Below are positions 1-10,760 of a DNA stretch of 64,000 bases, one piece after another. A model generated the notes under the pieces. That model had not been told where the DNA came from. It did not search any database and saw only the letters and a program-made list of their open reading frames with translations. Position 1 is the stretch's first letter. Every line of letters begins with the position of its first letter. The DNA lies in NCBI GenBank assembly GCA_973895155.1, contig OZ316894.1, positions 17,546,001 to 17,610,000 on the forward strand, read 5' to 3'. The position numbers and the translations under genes were made by a program. The stretch comes from Marsupella aquatica (Eukaryota > Marchantiophyta).

Positions 1-288
1 TGTACAAAGGCTCATAAAGCTTGAAATTGCTTCATGTGCTGACTGTTGTCTGGTTGCTGGGTTTTGATGTGCAATTACCAAGACACCAATTTATGTGTCT
101 TTCTTCTCTGATGAAAATGAATCATCTGCCCACTTTGTTCCCCAGTTCCTTCATCATTTTGCGCCAGGCCGGGATTCTGTGTACAGGTGTCCTCAAATTG
201 AGTGCCCCTGCAAGGTTTTACAATTGCGGGTCTGGGATGGAGCCTCCCTGGAGGTGCAACAAAATGGATATGGGGCATGGATTATTGT
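1..288 (-). repeat. Inverted copy of the 39.4-39.7 kb segment
   Basis: Read on the opposite strand, this stretch matches 39398-39688 almost base for base, with scattered substitutions and a few small indels. The match starts at the first base of the window, so the left end is cut by the window. At the other copy the segment directly follows the last recognisable part of a CACTA tnp2 transposase. It is therefore probably transposon 3' sequence present in two orientations. Short open frames on either strand are shadows of the duplication, and no domain is recognised in them. Confidence 0.8.
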
Positions 289-1520
289 CCAGGTTCTGAT
301 AGCAATACAGTGAATGGGTCAGGCATGAATTTTTGCATTCATTAGGGATTCTGTCACCAGTAGGGGAGTTAAGTGAGACTTTCTGTTGGAGATCCTCTAG
401 GACTAGTTAAACCACAGTTGTCATTATATAAGGGCCCCAGCCAGTGTTCATTTGCCCATGAATAGTAGGCCTGCCCTCCTGCACTCCCATCACTTCTCAC
501 CATAGGACCCATACTCTTAAAACTTTTCTGTGGTTCTTAAAACTATGAACTGTTTTTAGTTGCTGTTTTCTCTGGAAGGTAGATCTACACAGTGAACAGC
601 AGATTGCCCCCTATGACAAACTAGTGAGATACCACTGATACAAGAATATAGTAGGAAATGCTATTTTGTCTACATGGCAATTGTACTATCTGTAAAATGG
701 CTACTACAGGTTGTTCAGAGTACTCTAATGTAAGGAACTTATGGTTCAAAACCATGGTGAACCAATGACTTGACATTGATATTGAAAAGTTCCCAAATCT
801 ATGAAATGTTCTTTTGTGTCCAGGACTACCTGTTCCTTGAAAGTAAATAGAGGTGACAACAACAGAAGACATTGAAAGAAAAATCATTACTATTTCTCAT
901 TCATCTTTGCACCCTCACTTTCAGCTATTGGTTTCCCAGAGTCACTGTCTACCCATATTGATCCATGTTTTTTGTCTGCACTCTCACTTTCAACTATGTC
1001 CTAAGAATCACAGTCCAGAGCCATCAATCTAGAAGATAGGATGGCTCTAGAAAATAGGCCCCGGCAATTGCTTTTGATTGCCATCATATAGATATATAGA
1101 TGTGAAATGAGTGATGCCTATACAATATTTGATATGAGTACTACCGATCTTTTATGTGAATTTACTGTTGGTTTCCCAGAGTGCTTTATATGAGAGCTGT
1201 ATGTGACAGAAATGAGTATTAAATGCTACACGGAGTACTTTACATGGGAAATGTAACTGAAATGAAATGAGTAAGACATATTCCCGACGTACTTTCATAT
1301 GGAAAATGTATGGCAAACGAGCACTATACCCAGAGAAATTCATATGTGACTCCGGAGTACTTTATATTGGAATATACAAGGAGAATTGGCCAAATTTTTT
1401 ACCTTTTTCACAGTCCTCTCTTCTATAGTGACTTTTTCTCCACAATTTCAGGGAAAAATGCTAAAAAAAGGTGAAATGTATGGAATCAGGTTTTTGTCAT
1501 GGGCTAGTGGCTCTTGATAA
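289..1520. other. AT-rich intergenic DNA, nothing recognised
   Basis: No open frame with a recognisable domain, no RNA gene and no clear repeat is visible. The sequence is AT-rich and holds only short, compositionally random ORFs. Confidence 0.6.
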
Positions 1521-1539
1521 AAAGGTAGACCCATTATAA

Positions 1540-1835
1540 AAGAAAAGTAGACCCATTATAAAATACTCCGTCTGCATCGTTACTGTAAAAAGGCAGACGG
1601 AGTATTTTAGAAAGGAACTTGTGCTCAAAAAGAAGGCAGACTGAGTGTTTTAGAACGAACTTGCTACTAAAAAATGAAAGACGCAGTATTATATGCAGAT
1701 ATAAGTGTGCTTTAAAAAAAGAGACACAGTGAGTAGTTTATAAGGGAAGTTGTTATTAAGAAAACGGGCAGACGGAGTATTTTATGAAGGTACTTGTGCT
1801 TAAACAAAAAGGTAGGCTGACTAGTTTGTAAGGGA
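1540..1835 (+). repeat. Degenerate minisatellite (GCAGACGGAGTATTTTA unit)
   Basis: Several imperfect copies of a roughly 40-50 bp unit containing GCAGACGGAGTATTTTA and GGAACTTGTGCT lie head to tail. A perfect 16-bp inverted repeat (1560-1575 with 1593-1608, arm AAAATACTCCGTCTGC) sits at its left edge and could form a hairpin. Related single units recur near 3178-3225 and 3350-3400, so the unit is dispersed locally. Confidence 0.7.
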
Positions 1836-3650
1836 ACTTGTGGAATTAGCACAACCCGGCAATCAAATTATTGCCAGGCTGGACTGCCACATCCAAAGCT
1901 ATTACGAGCCCTCCAAACCCCATCACCTGATGGGTTATTTCCCCAACTTGACATAGTACTTATTTTGGTGTCTTTGAGGAGACAATGATCCAGAAGGGTT
2001 TAGGCCCCTGCGCAATTAGCTGATCTCTCAGCTTATTATAAAAAAAGGTACAGACAGGAGTGTTTACAGACCCCCATTAGGGGTCCTTTGCAAAATTCCT
2101 GGCTCCATAGTGCGCCACATCATCATGACACGCTGCAAACCCCTTGTTTTTGGATAAAATCAACTTATGCATACGTGTTTGTGGCAAGTTTTTTGTAAAA
2201 ATTGGGACGCCATGCCATAAAAAAGAATGTAAAAAAAACTGACATGCAAATCAAAAGACAAAAAGATTGAGGTAAAATTGTTCCCAGTAATGGTTTTATT
2301 TACATTTTGATTTTGATTTTATTCACACCATAAAATTTTCCTGGTATGAATTTTTGATTTGACATTGCTGAGTCAAATCACAATGAAAACTCACGTATAA
2401 TATGGCGTTGGAAAGATCTTGGAGAGACAGTCCTGATGAGCTCAGCATTGTCACCATTCGATAAGAATTGAGTAAGTAATTTGAAAATTAGATTTTACCC
2501 ATGATTTCATAATCTCTAACGTGAATATAAATTTTTTGTTGTACAACCCCTGAAATGTTGACCCCTTCCATGAGAATGAATTTAAAATTGACAGATTTTA
2601 TCCAGTACTAAGGAGATTATGAATCTTAGAATTTCTTCAGCTTTTTAATGAACTTAACATTGATAAATTTGTATCTGAGTTCTGAGGAGATTATAAGTTT
2701 CCAATGTTCTATAGCTTTCTAATGAGTGTAACATTGAGAGATTTTCTGAAGTACTAAAGTGGTCATGAGTTTCTAAATTTCTCTAGCTTTCGATCGATTT
2801 TGAATAACACAATTGGAGATTTGTTTCCATGAAATTTTTTGTCGTAAATGATTATGCAAAGTTAGTGATTTGATGACATCGATGACTTCTTTCTCTTTGT
2901 CTATCTGCGTGTAGGAATTGAAAAAGTGATTACTTTCTATGCAACTTGAGTGCATCCAGCATCCCTTCGGTACCGTGAAGGAAATAGTCGAGCACCGTTT
3001 TGCGGAAGTGGACAATTAAGCTACCGGCCCACACATTAAAGAGTAGTTCACATTGTAGCTGGTTTTGCGATTGACGAGGCGATTGATGTTACTTATGGGT
3101 GCCTTAATATATGTCACTATTGGGGTGGAGAGAGTCTACTGAGTGTTCTTCCTCATTTCCTTTGAAGCCAAAACAGAAAAAGGCTGACTGAGTATTTTAT
3201 AAGGGAACTTGTGCTTAGGGAAAAAAAGATGGAATATTAATCCACAAATTAATGCCCCTATAGAGAGCTATGGGTTACCCGATAAAGTCTGCAAGTTCAG
3301 GAATGTGCCAAGGTGGTGAGACATATTTATATGGGCAGGTGTGGTTTAAGTATAGGGGAACTTGTGCTGAGCAGAAGGGAAAAAAGAGGCAGACGAAGAG
3401 CTATTGGTGCACATAGCTAGGTCTTGCCCACACTTGTCAAAAATGTGCCTGAATATCAGGGAAAAAAGGCGAGAAGACTGGTCAAATTTGAGATGCTTTT
3501 TGCTTCTAAAGTTGTCATGGTCTTGCAATGGTGTTGCAATGACCCGAATGCGAAGTTTTTCACTTTGCAAGTTGCGAGGGGTTTGCGATCAGCGTCTGTT
3601 TGCAACCGCCAGAATTCTAGAAACCGGACGCTTGTTAGTTGTGATGGGTT
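1836..3650. other. AT-rich intergenic DNA with scattered minisatellite units
   Basis: No gene is recognised. Isolated copies of the 1540-1835 unit occur near 3.18 and 3.36 kb. A short stretch at 3520-3620 is rich in TTGCAA/TGCGA words, like the array at 31.6-31.97 kb. The segment near 3250-3300 resembles one near 15.68-15.73 kb containing the sequence around GGGTTACCC. Confidence 0.5.
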
Positions 3651-3655
3651 TGGCT

Positions 3656-5296
3656 TGTTAGGTATTTACTCAAGGTCTAGGGTTACGACATGTAACTGTA
3701 GTTAGGCTAACCATAGTCGAAGACATGGTTAGGTTAACTAGGATGCACACTATATGCCAAACGGTGTTTGCTTGGATAAGTGGAACTTAGGCTCATTGTT
3801 ATGGAGCCACTTGAGAGATGAGGAGAGCTTACACTGTGGAGACTTGGCATCCCTGGGCCCTTAGCGTTACTAATGCAGGGAGGACGTGTGAACAACACAA
3901 GGGTATTTTTAATGTAATGCAAACTAATTTTTATAATATTTTTTAAAGTAGGCAACATCCATGTATATACATTCATCACAATATTAGTAATAAGGCTCTT
4001 ATCAAATACATGTCACATTAATCTTATGCAAGGGTACCTAAAATGCCAAGGACATGTGTCACTATATGGTTGGCACACATGTCATCACTTCATTGGCACA
4101 CATGTCCATATAGTAAATCAGACATTTAATTATTTATCCTCTTAAGGCAAGTTTGGTTTCATGGGTTTGCATGGTAGACTTGTTTACCCGCATGTGTTAA
4201 GTTGGGAGTTAAGTAAATGTTGGGCCAGGATTTTGGGACCCAACTCGTTTGGGGTTCTGGGATTGATGGGGACCCATGAATCAATCCCACATAGACAAAC
4301 AAGATTACTTTTGAATTCCCTTGAATAAAATGGCCAGGTATGAGGCCAGGTGTGTTTGTGTGTGGGGTGGTGTACTCCCTTGATCATTGGGTTTGGGGGG
4401 TACCCGGTGCTCACAGTTGTTTGATTGCAGAGATGACAGGAAAATTACCCACCATGTCTAAGTAACAATTTCAGCCAAAGGAGATTTGATGGTATTACTC
4501 TCCACAATTTTCAGTAGTCATTTTTTGTATTATTAGTACTTTGTGTCTAGAATATGTATGATTAATGTGTGGTTTGATGTGTCAGGTTGCATGAAAGAAG
4601 TTGCCAAAAACTCTACTTATCATTTGGTGTTAATGGTTGATGTCATACCATTCTTAGTCAAGATAGAATAATTTAGCAATTGGAGTTTACATAAGTAGTA
4701 TATATGCAATTATTCCTCCAAGGATATAGCATAGCATAATAATGCATTTGTACTAGTTCAGTTTATCTCTATGAGGTCTACAAGTTGCTTGAGTTATAGT
4801 TATATACTCTAGGAAGAACTATAAATCTTTAGTACTAATTTTGTTATGATCTATATAAAATATGTACCGTGAACATCAGCGTAACATAATATTCCCCTAT
4901 GCAAAATAGAATCTTTTATGTTTCAGTATGATATTTACAATTTTTAAAAATTCAAGGGTTTTTTTAATTCCTTGAAAAACTCTGTTATAATTTACAAAAG
5001 GATAAATTTTTATAGGAAAAAATCATGTTTTTACATTAACAAGAGATTTTTTTTGTGAACAAAAATATTAAGAAGGGGTACACAGGGGGCGTCTGTTCTC
5101 AGGGGGGTTCACTTAATATAGTAAGAGTGAGGGCCCAGGGCTTGGCATAGCCGATGGGCTTAGAGTTTAGTAAAGCTCTCTTGCGTGTTCCCGTGGATGT
5201 AGCCTCAAGGAGGTGAACCACGTATCTCTTGTGTCGACTACTTGTGCGTTGGATGTGTCATGTGCTTATTGTTGCGAGTGTCATCTATGCTCAACA
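3656..5296 (+). mobile_element. Solo Copia LTR, interrupted by a hAT-like insertion
   Basis: The sequence starts TGTTAG and ends CTCAACA. It aligns along its length with the reverse complement of the 3' LTRs at 6034-6381 and 58663-59007. Removing the insertion at 3851-5140 and one 8-bp duplication leaves about 343 bp, close to the 348 and 345 bp of the other two LTRs. The 5-bp direct repeat TGGCT flanks it exactly (3651-3655 and 5297-5301), as expected for a Copia insertion. No internal retrotransposon sequence adjoins it, so it is a solo LTR left by recombination between two LTRs. Confidence 0.9.
3851..5140. mobile_element. Non-autonomous hAT-like element, 1290 bp
   Basis: The ends are inverted copies, CCCTGGGCCCT at the left and AGGGCCCAGGG at the right, with weaker similarity continuing inwards. 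An 8-bp direct repeat CTTGGCAT flanks the element (3843-3850 and 5141-5148), the target-site size of hAT transposons. It sits inside a solo LTR, so it is younger than that LTR. The interior is AT-rich with no transposase, and an autonomous partner would have to move it. Assignment to hAT rests on the TSD length alone. Confidence 0.85.
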
Positions 5297-5301
5297 TGGC
5301 T

Positions 5302-6033
5302 TTGCAAAATGGGCCAATACTGTTGTAGCGACTGCATGTCTTGTGGGGACCCAAGAGCAAAGGCTAGAAACTTTCCGGCCCTTAAAGCTTGCAGGTCCCA
5401 ACCTCGGGGCCTCACTCTAAATGGGGTCTCATATCATGCTCAATATTTTAGCTAATAAACACTTTAAAAAATAAGAACAAAAAGTGTTTTAAAACTATTT
5501 TTCTATTTCCAAAATATATTTCTGAAACACTATGTTTTCTTATAATTCTCAGCATTGGATTTTAATAAACCTATAGTAATGTTCTTCTACAGAAAAGAAA
5601 AATATTTTTCTCAACCCAATAAACAAACACTATAGTTACTTTTGCGTAAGGGTAGAAAGTAAATAAGTGAGTAGCGCGGGCCCAATCTTTGCTTTGCAAA
5701 TAAACAAACCCTGCATAGTGCTGCCACTTCCCTACATAATGCTGCCACTTCCCTGCATAGTGCACTCCATAATCCCTTGTAGTTAACTACAAAGATGAGT
5801 GCAACAAAGATGAGTGTCGCACTGTGTATGGGACTGTGATATGACACCTAGCAAGAAAAAAGATTTTGTTTTTTTCAAAGGCAATTAAAGGGCAGCAATC
5901 TGAAGGACGGATGACATGCGAGTTGGCACTAAGTGTTCTTTCTTGTTTTTTTTTTTGCCTTGAAAATCAAAAGCTGGCCCATCCAGTAGAGGATAGACAT
6001 CCTGCTTTGGAGCATGCATTTCTATGTAGGGTA
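5302..6033. other. Intergenic DNA with a short 23-bp tandem repeat
   Basis: No gene is recognised. Near 5708-5765 a unit of about 23 bp containing CTGCCACTTCCCTRCATA is repeated two to three times. Confidence 0.5.
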
Positions 6034-6381
6034 TGTTGAGCATAAACGACATTCACAATGGCAAGCCCATGAACTATCCAACGCACAATAGTCGACACAA
6101 AGAGATATGTGGTTCACCTCCACTTGAGACTATGTCCACGTGAACACACAAGAGTTTTACTGCACTCTAGGCCAACTGGCCATACCAAGCAGCCATCCAC
6201 AACACAAGCTCTCCCTATCTCTCAACTAGCTCCGTAACAATGCGCCTAAGTTCCACCAGGGTCTAGCATCAGCCCTGGCTATATGCAAAACAACACTACC
6301 GCTAACATTAGCTAAGTCCTAACCCGAGTTAGCCTAACTGTAGCTAGCTCATGAGTCATAAGACTAGAGCAATATCTAACA
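6034..6381 (-). repeat. 3' LTR of Copia element 1
   Basis: On the minus strand the LTR starts TGTTAGATATTGC and ends ATGCTCAACA, with the TG...CA termini of Copia LTRs. It is 348 bp long. It matches the solo LTR at 3656-5296 in opposite orientation and the LTR at 58663-59007 in the same orientation. Confidence 0.92.
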
Positions 6382-6383
6382 AA

Positions 6384-6393
6384 CTCCCCCTTG
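6384..6393 (-). other. Polypurine tract of Copia element 1
   Basis: The minus-strand sequence CAAGGGGGAG ends two bases before the LTR start. This is the usual priming site for plus-strand synthesis in Copia elements. The second Copia element has the same tract at 59010-59019. Confidence 0.85.
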
Positions 6394-6588
6394 ACTCCTG
6401 TCTTGGGGATTGGACTAAATGCTACCATATGGAATCCTCAACGGGAAGTTCTAGACAATCACCAAACCAGGTCTCCCCCTAAAAACCACAAGGGTTAACT
6501 AAGGGTTAACTAGAACTAAGCCGTAGCCAAACTGGAATGAGTAATCCATATACAAATAGTCACACATTGCTAAATAACTCTACTTGCA

Positions 6589-7278
6589 CTACAACTGCAA
6601 AACCTGCAAAGTAGCACGGTGTCTTGAGAAACTCTCCAAAAGAATCACTTTGGTAAAAGCATTAGCGGGATTGAGCTTTCCATCAATCTTGACTAGCTCA
6701 AAAGTTTTATCAGACACTGCTTGCCTGATAAAATGGTACCTGATATCAATGTGCTTCACCCTGCTATCCATCACTTGGTTAGCAGCCAAGTGAAGAGCAC
6801 TCTGACTATCACAATTTAGAGTCATTTTGCCATGCTCTAAACCCATCTCCACGATCAACTTATCCAACCAAATTACTTCCTTTGCTGCTTCTACTGCTGC
6901 AACATACTCTACTTCTGTAGTAGACTGAGATATACACTTCTGCAAGGTAGATTTCCAACTGATACGTCCTCCTCCAAGAGTAAATACAAACCCAGTGGTA
7001 GACCTCCTTGTATCCAGACAGCCTCCATAGTCAGAATCTACATAGTCAACTAACGTTCTATCTGATCTGTTATCAAATAGTAATCCATAGTCTTGTGTTC
7101 CCTTGAGATACCTGAGAATCCACTTCACAGCTTCCCAATCTACCTTCCCTGGATTTGACATGAATTTGCTAACCTTGCCCATCACTAGGGTCAAGTCAGG
7201 CCTAGTACAAATCATCAAATATATTAGACTGCCTACTCCCTTCTCATAAGGAATCTTAGCAATCAAACCTTTCTCCAC
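6589..7278 (-). pseudogene. Copia RNase H domain
   Basis: The 229-codon open frame covers the C-terminal end of a Copia polyprotein. The start resembles the reverse transcriptase thumb (GVGSLIYLMICTRPDL). It continues through WEAVKWILRYLKGT into the RNase H block with DSDYGGCLDTRRSTTG, then SQSTTEVEYVA, CDSQSALHLAANQV and KHIDIRYHFIRQ. All these are standard Copia signatures. The frame is open, but upstream domains lie in other frames, so it could not be made as part of a polyprotein. It ends about 200 bp from the polypurine tract, as expected. Confidence 0.9.
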
Positions 7279-7431
7279 AGCATCCGTATAGTAGGAGAGA
7301 AAGCCGATGATAACTTGAAATATGAAGCTAAAGGAATACTCACTGGCTTACAGTTTTCCATGTTGAATCATGCAAGTACTTTCCTCGCATACTGGCCTTG
7401 ACTCAAACACAACTGTCAAGTATTAGAGTTC

Positions 7432-8112
7432 CTAAAAATCTCCATCCCTAATTAAGATCCCCTTGGCCTTACCAAGATCCTTCATCCTGAATTCAACACT
7501 CAATTTTGCCTTGAGATTGTCAACCTCAGATTGATCTTTAGCCACAATCAGCATGTCATTCACATAGATCACCAGAATGATGAAACCAAATACATCATTC
7601 TTGACTGATTTTGTATACACACAAGGATCATACACCATCCTTGTAAAACCTTGAGCAAACATGAATCATTAAACCGCTTGTTCCACTATCTTGGAGACTG
7701 CTTCAATATATCCATACAAGGACTTGAGCAATCTGCAAACTAAGCTCTCTTGGCCCTTCTTCATAAAGCCTAGCGGCTGTCTCATGAAGATAATCTCTTC
7801 CAAGTTGCCATAGAGAAAAGCAGTAACAACATCCATCTGATCCATCACCAGATTAAAAAACACAACAAGCTGACACAAGATCCGAATTGTGGAATACTTA
7901 GCCACCAATGAAAAGACCTCATTGTAGTCCACTCCTTTCTCCTGAGTGAACCCCTTGGCAACAAGCCTTGCCTTGTAGATCTTATCTCCACCCTTTGAAG
8001 GATTGTTCTTCAACTTGTAAATCCACTTGCTGTCCACCACTTGTTGACCTCTTGGAAGCTCCACCAGCTCCCATGTCTTGTTATCACTCAAAGATTGCAA
8101 CTCCCTCTGCAT
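7432..8112 (-). pseudogene. Copia reverse transcriptase, broken
   Basis: Two open pieces (7669-8112 and 7432-7662) make up most of the reverse transcriptase. The first has KWIYKLKNN, YKARLVAKGFTQ and DQMDVVTAFLYGNL, the typical Copia palm residues. The second has VYDPCVYTKS and the active-site strand. That strand reads YVNDM where functional Copia elements have YVDDM, so a catalytic aspartate is replaced by asparagine. A frame break lies between the pieces and another before RNase H. The element cannot encode an active enzyme. The second Copia copy at 60.0-60.25 kb keeps YVDDM. Confidence 0.9.
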
Positions 8113-8133
8113 TGCTGCATTCCACTCATGCTT

Positions 8134-9327
8134 CTACTCTGAAGCACAAGCCTCACTGTACAAAGAAGGCTCTCCTTCTTCCAAGATCAAAGCCATATCA
8201 TCATCATCAGGTGCAATGTCAATATCATCTAGTTTAGATGAGTCTGCCCATTGACCATACCTGGTAGGAGCTCTAGTAGAACGACTGGAAGTTCTTTTAG
8301 TAGATGACTCAGGATGATCTGCTGCTGCTGCTGGTTCAATTTGAGGTACCCCAGCAACAATTTGCTCCTCTTGTTCCATCACAGAAACCAGCTCCAAGCC
8401 CGAAGCTTCTCCATCTCTCTTGTCATGAATAGCATCATGACTAATCTCCCCCTTAACCCGGTCTGGGATGAGAGATTTCTCCTTGTCAGTATGGGAGTCC
8501 TGAGAACTCTCCCCCTCCTTTGATGATCTGGATTCATTAAAGGACACATCTCTACTAACAATTAGCTTACAGGTTACTGGATCCCATAACCTATAGCCCT
8601 TCACACCTTTCTGATAGCCAAGGAAAATGCACTTCTTTGACTTGGACTTCAGCTTGGATCAAAGCTGAGAAGGTGTAAGCACATAAGCATCGCATCCAAA
8701 AATCCTTAGATGTGAGTAATCTGCTGGACGCCCTTACCTCATTTCAAATGGCGTCTTGAATCCAATAGAATTGGATGGAGAAAAATTTACCAAATAAGCT
8801 GCAGTGTTGACAGCTTCAGCCCAAAACTCATGTGGTAAGCATGATTGACTCAACATACTCCTCGAGCGGTCCAATAGTGTTTGGTTGAGTCTCATAGAAA
8901 CACCATTATGTTGAGGAGTATAACTTGTTGTGAGATGGTGGGTAATCCCCTGCTCCTTATAGATACGTTCCAAATTCCCCGGAACTGTATTCATCGCCGT
9001 TACCAGTCTGATTCTCTACTTTTGCTTTCCACTCCTTAAAAGTGGCAAAAACATCAGACTTATTGTGTAGAAGTATATCCACACATACCTTGAGTAATCA
9101 TCTATGAACGTGACATAGTATAACCGTCCAGAATGTGAGGGAGTAGGGGCTGGACCCCACACATCACTATGTACATACTCAAGTACCTTCTTGCTGGTGT
9201 GAGTTTCATGGGGAGTTCCAACTCCGAAGGGTTTCCCATGCTGCTTCCCAAGCACACAGTGCTCACAAAATTCCAACTTACAAGATTGTAAATTAGAAAA
9301 TAATCCTTTCTTCTGAAGAATAACCAA
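8134..9327 (-). pseudogene. Copia integrase and connector, broken
   Basis: The piece at 9016-9327 has the end of the zinc-binding region (CEHCVLGK) and the first catalytic aspartate in VHSDVWGP, followed by FIDDYSRYVWIYF. The piece at 8734-8994 has HLTTSYTPQHNGV and LPHEFWAEAVNTAAYL. The usual glutamate of the GVAER motif is not present at its expected place (GVSMR here). The piece at 8134-8604 is the connector, starting with KGYRLWDPVTCKLIVSRDV and continuing into a low-complexity acidic stretch. The pieces are in different frames, so the integrase is dead. Confidence 0.87.
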
Positions 9328-9719
9328 TTAAACCTTTTTCACTCATGTGACCCAAACAGAAGTGCCACAGCCGGGCCGTCTCCTCATGAGACAAGGTTAC
9401 ATTGGCTTCATCACAAACTACACTGCCCTCCAAAACGTATAGATTGCTATGTCTCTTTCCCTTCAATACAACTTTAGTACCAGTTGAAACCTAAAGGACA
9501 ACATTAGTAGAACTCCATTGATGGCCATTTGCTTCTAAAACTCAAGTGAAATGAGATTTTTCATCATGCTGGGAATATTGTCTCACATTCCTCAATGTTC
9601 TTACGGCACCATCAAACATCTGAAATCTAACAAATCCAAGTCCAACAACTTGACATGGGATTCAATTTCCCATCAACACTGACCCGTTGGAAACTGTTTA
9701 AGAACTGAAAAAATCTCTC

Positions 9720-9778
9720 CTAGAGCAAATGTGAAAAGTACATGCACTATCTAGAATCCAGTCATCACTACCTGGATT
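9720..9778 (-). pseudogene. Copia protease active-site remnant
   Basis: A short minus-strand frame reads WILDSACTFH, the Copia aspartic protease active-site motif (W-x-L-D-S-x). It lies just after gag, as in intact elements. It is too short to appear as a sizeable ORF, because frame breaks surround it. Confidence 0.75.
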
Positions 9779-9808
9779 TGACACTACGTTGAGAGCATAA
9801 CCTTGACA

Positions 9809-10690
9809 TCACAATATGTCATCATCATCGAGTAAATCTACCTCATGCGAGCTCGATGCCGCGTTAGCAGATGCAGTAGGGACCTTTACTCGACAATCCC
9901 TTTTCATGTGACCAGGCTTGCCACAATTCCAACATGCAAGAGGCTTCCTCTCTTGCGATTTCCCTCTGGATTTAGATCTCCCCCGTGATGTAGATCTAAA
10001 TCTGTTTAGCCCATTTGTGCGCTGCGCTGCTCTTCCCCCATTCACGTTCAGCGCAGTGCCAGAAGAAGATGCTGTCTGTGATTGATCCAGCTTCTTCTGA
10101 GCATCATCAGACAGTAAAGAGCTCATCACCTTATTATACGAAATGGACTTCAGATCTCTATACAAGAGCACCTGTTTCAAGCCCTGATATGATGGCGGTA
10201 AGGAGCTTAGTAGAAGCAAGGCCTTATCCTCATCTTCAACTCCTTTTCCCAGGTTTGACAGATCCACCGCTAGACTGTCAAACTCATCCAGGTGATCCTG
10301 CATCTTGCTCCCTTCTTTGAGCCTGAGGCTCATCAAGAGAGATTTCTTGTACAGCCGGTCTAACGCATCTTCCCGGTAGTACTTCTCTCTTAGAGCCTTG
10401 AACAATGACACACAATTCGCATAATCATCCAGCTGTTTGATGATGTGCGGCTTGAGATATAGCATCACTGCATTGACAGCAATCACCTGCTCCTGTCTCC
10501 ACTGCTTCTCTGAGATCTCCTCCTCTCCATCATACTGCTCTCGCAAAGAAAGCAGATGAGCTAAGCCCATGGCCCGTAGAACACCCTTCACTTGCTTCTC
10601 CCAGAGCAAGTAATCAGTACGACCATAGTACTTCTCCACTTCAAACTTCACTCCTCCAAATCTAGCCATCTCCCTCTTCTTCCCTACCAC
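9809..10690 (-). pseudogene. Copia gag (capsid-nucleocapsid)
   Basis: The 293-codon frame matches the Copia gag layout. An N-terminal region with WEKQVKGVLRAMGL and EQVIAVNAVMLYLKPHI (DUF4219/UBN2-type capsid) is followed by KMQDHLDEFDSLAVDLSNLG and LLLSSLPPSYQGL. An Arg/Ser-rich linker then leads to a CCHC zinc knuckle CWNCGKPGHMKRDC at about residues 253-266. The frame itself is open and full length. It is listed as a pseudogene because the element lacks a 5' LTR and promoter. The initiator is probably the methionine of the MARFGG segment, nine codons into the open frame. Confidence 0.88.
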
Positions 10691-10760
10691 CGACAGCTCT
10701 GGTAGTAGTACAGAGTCGCGGAACTCGACTACCTTAACACTTAGCTTCGGCGCCGCTGAC

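Larger units (their letters stand above)
6034..10760 (-). mobile_element. Degenerate Ty1-Copia retrotransposon lacking its 5' LTR
   Basis: On the minus strand the order is gag (10690-9809), protease remnant (about 9.72-9.78 kb), integrase (9327-8734), connector, reverse transcriptase (8112-7432), RNase H (7278-6589), polypurine tract and 3' LTR. This is the Copia order, with integrase before reverse transcriptase. The 3' LTR and tract are sharp, but no 5' LTR is found upstream of gag, where GC-rich unrelated sequence begins near 10.74 kb. Frame breaks separate most domains and several catalytic residues are changed. The copy is therefore dead and truncated. Confidence 0.9.
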
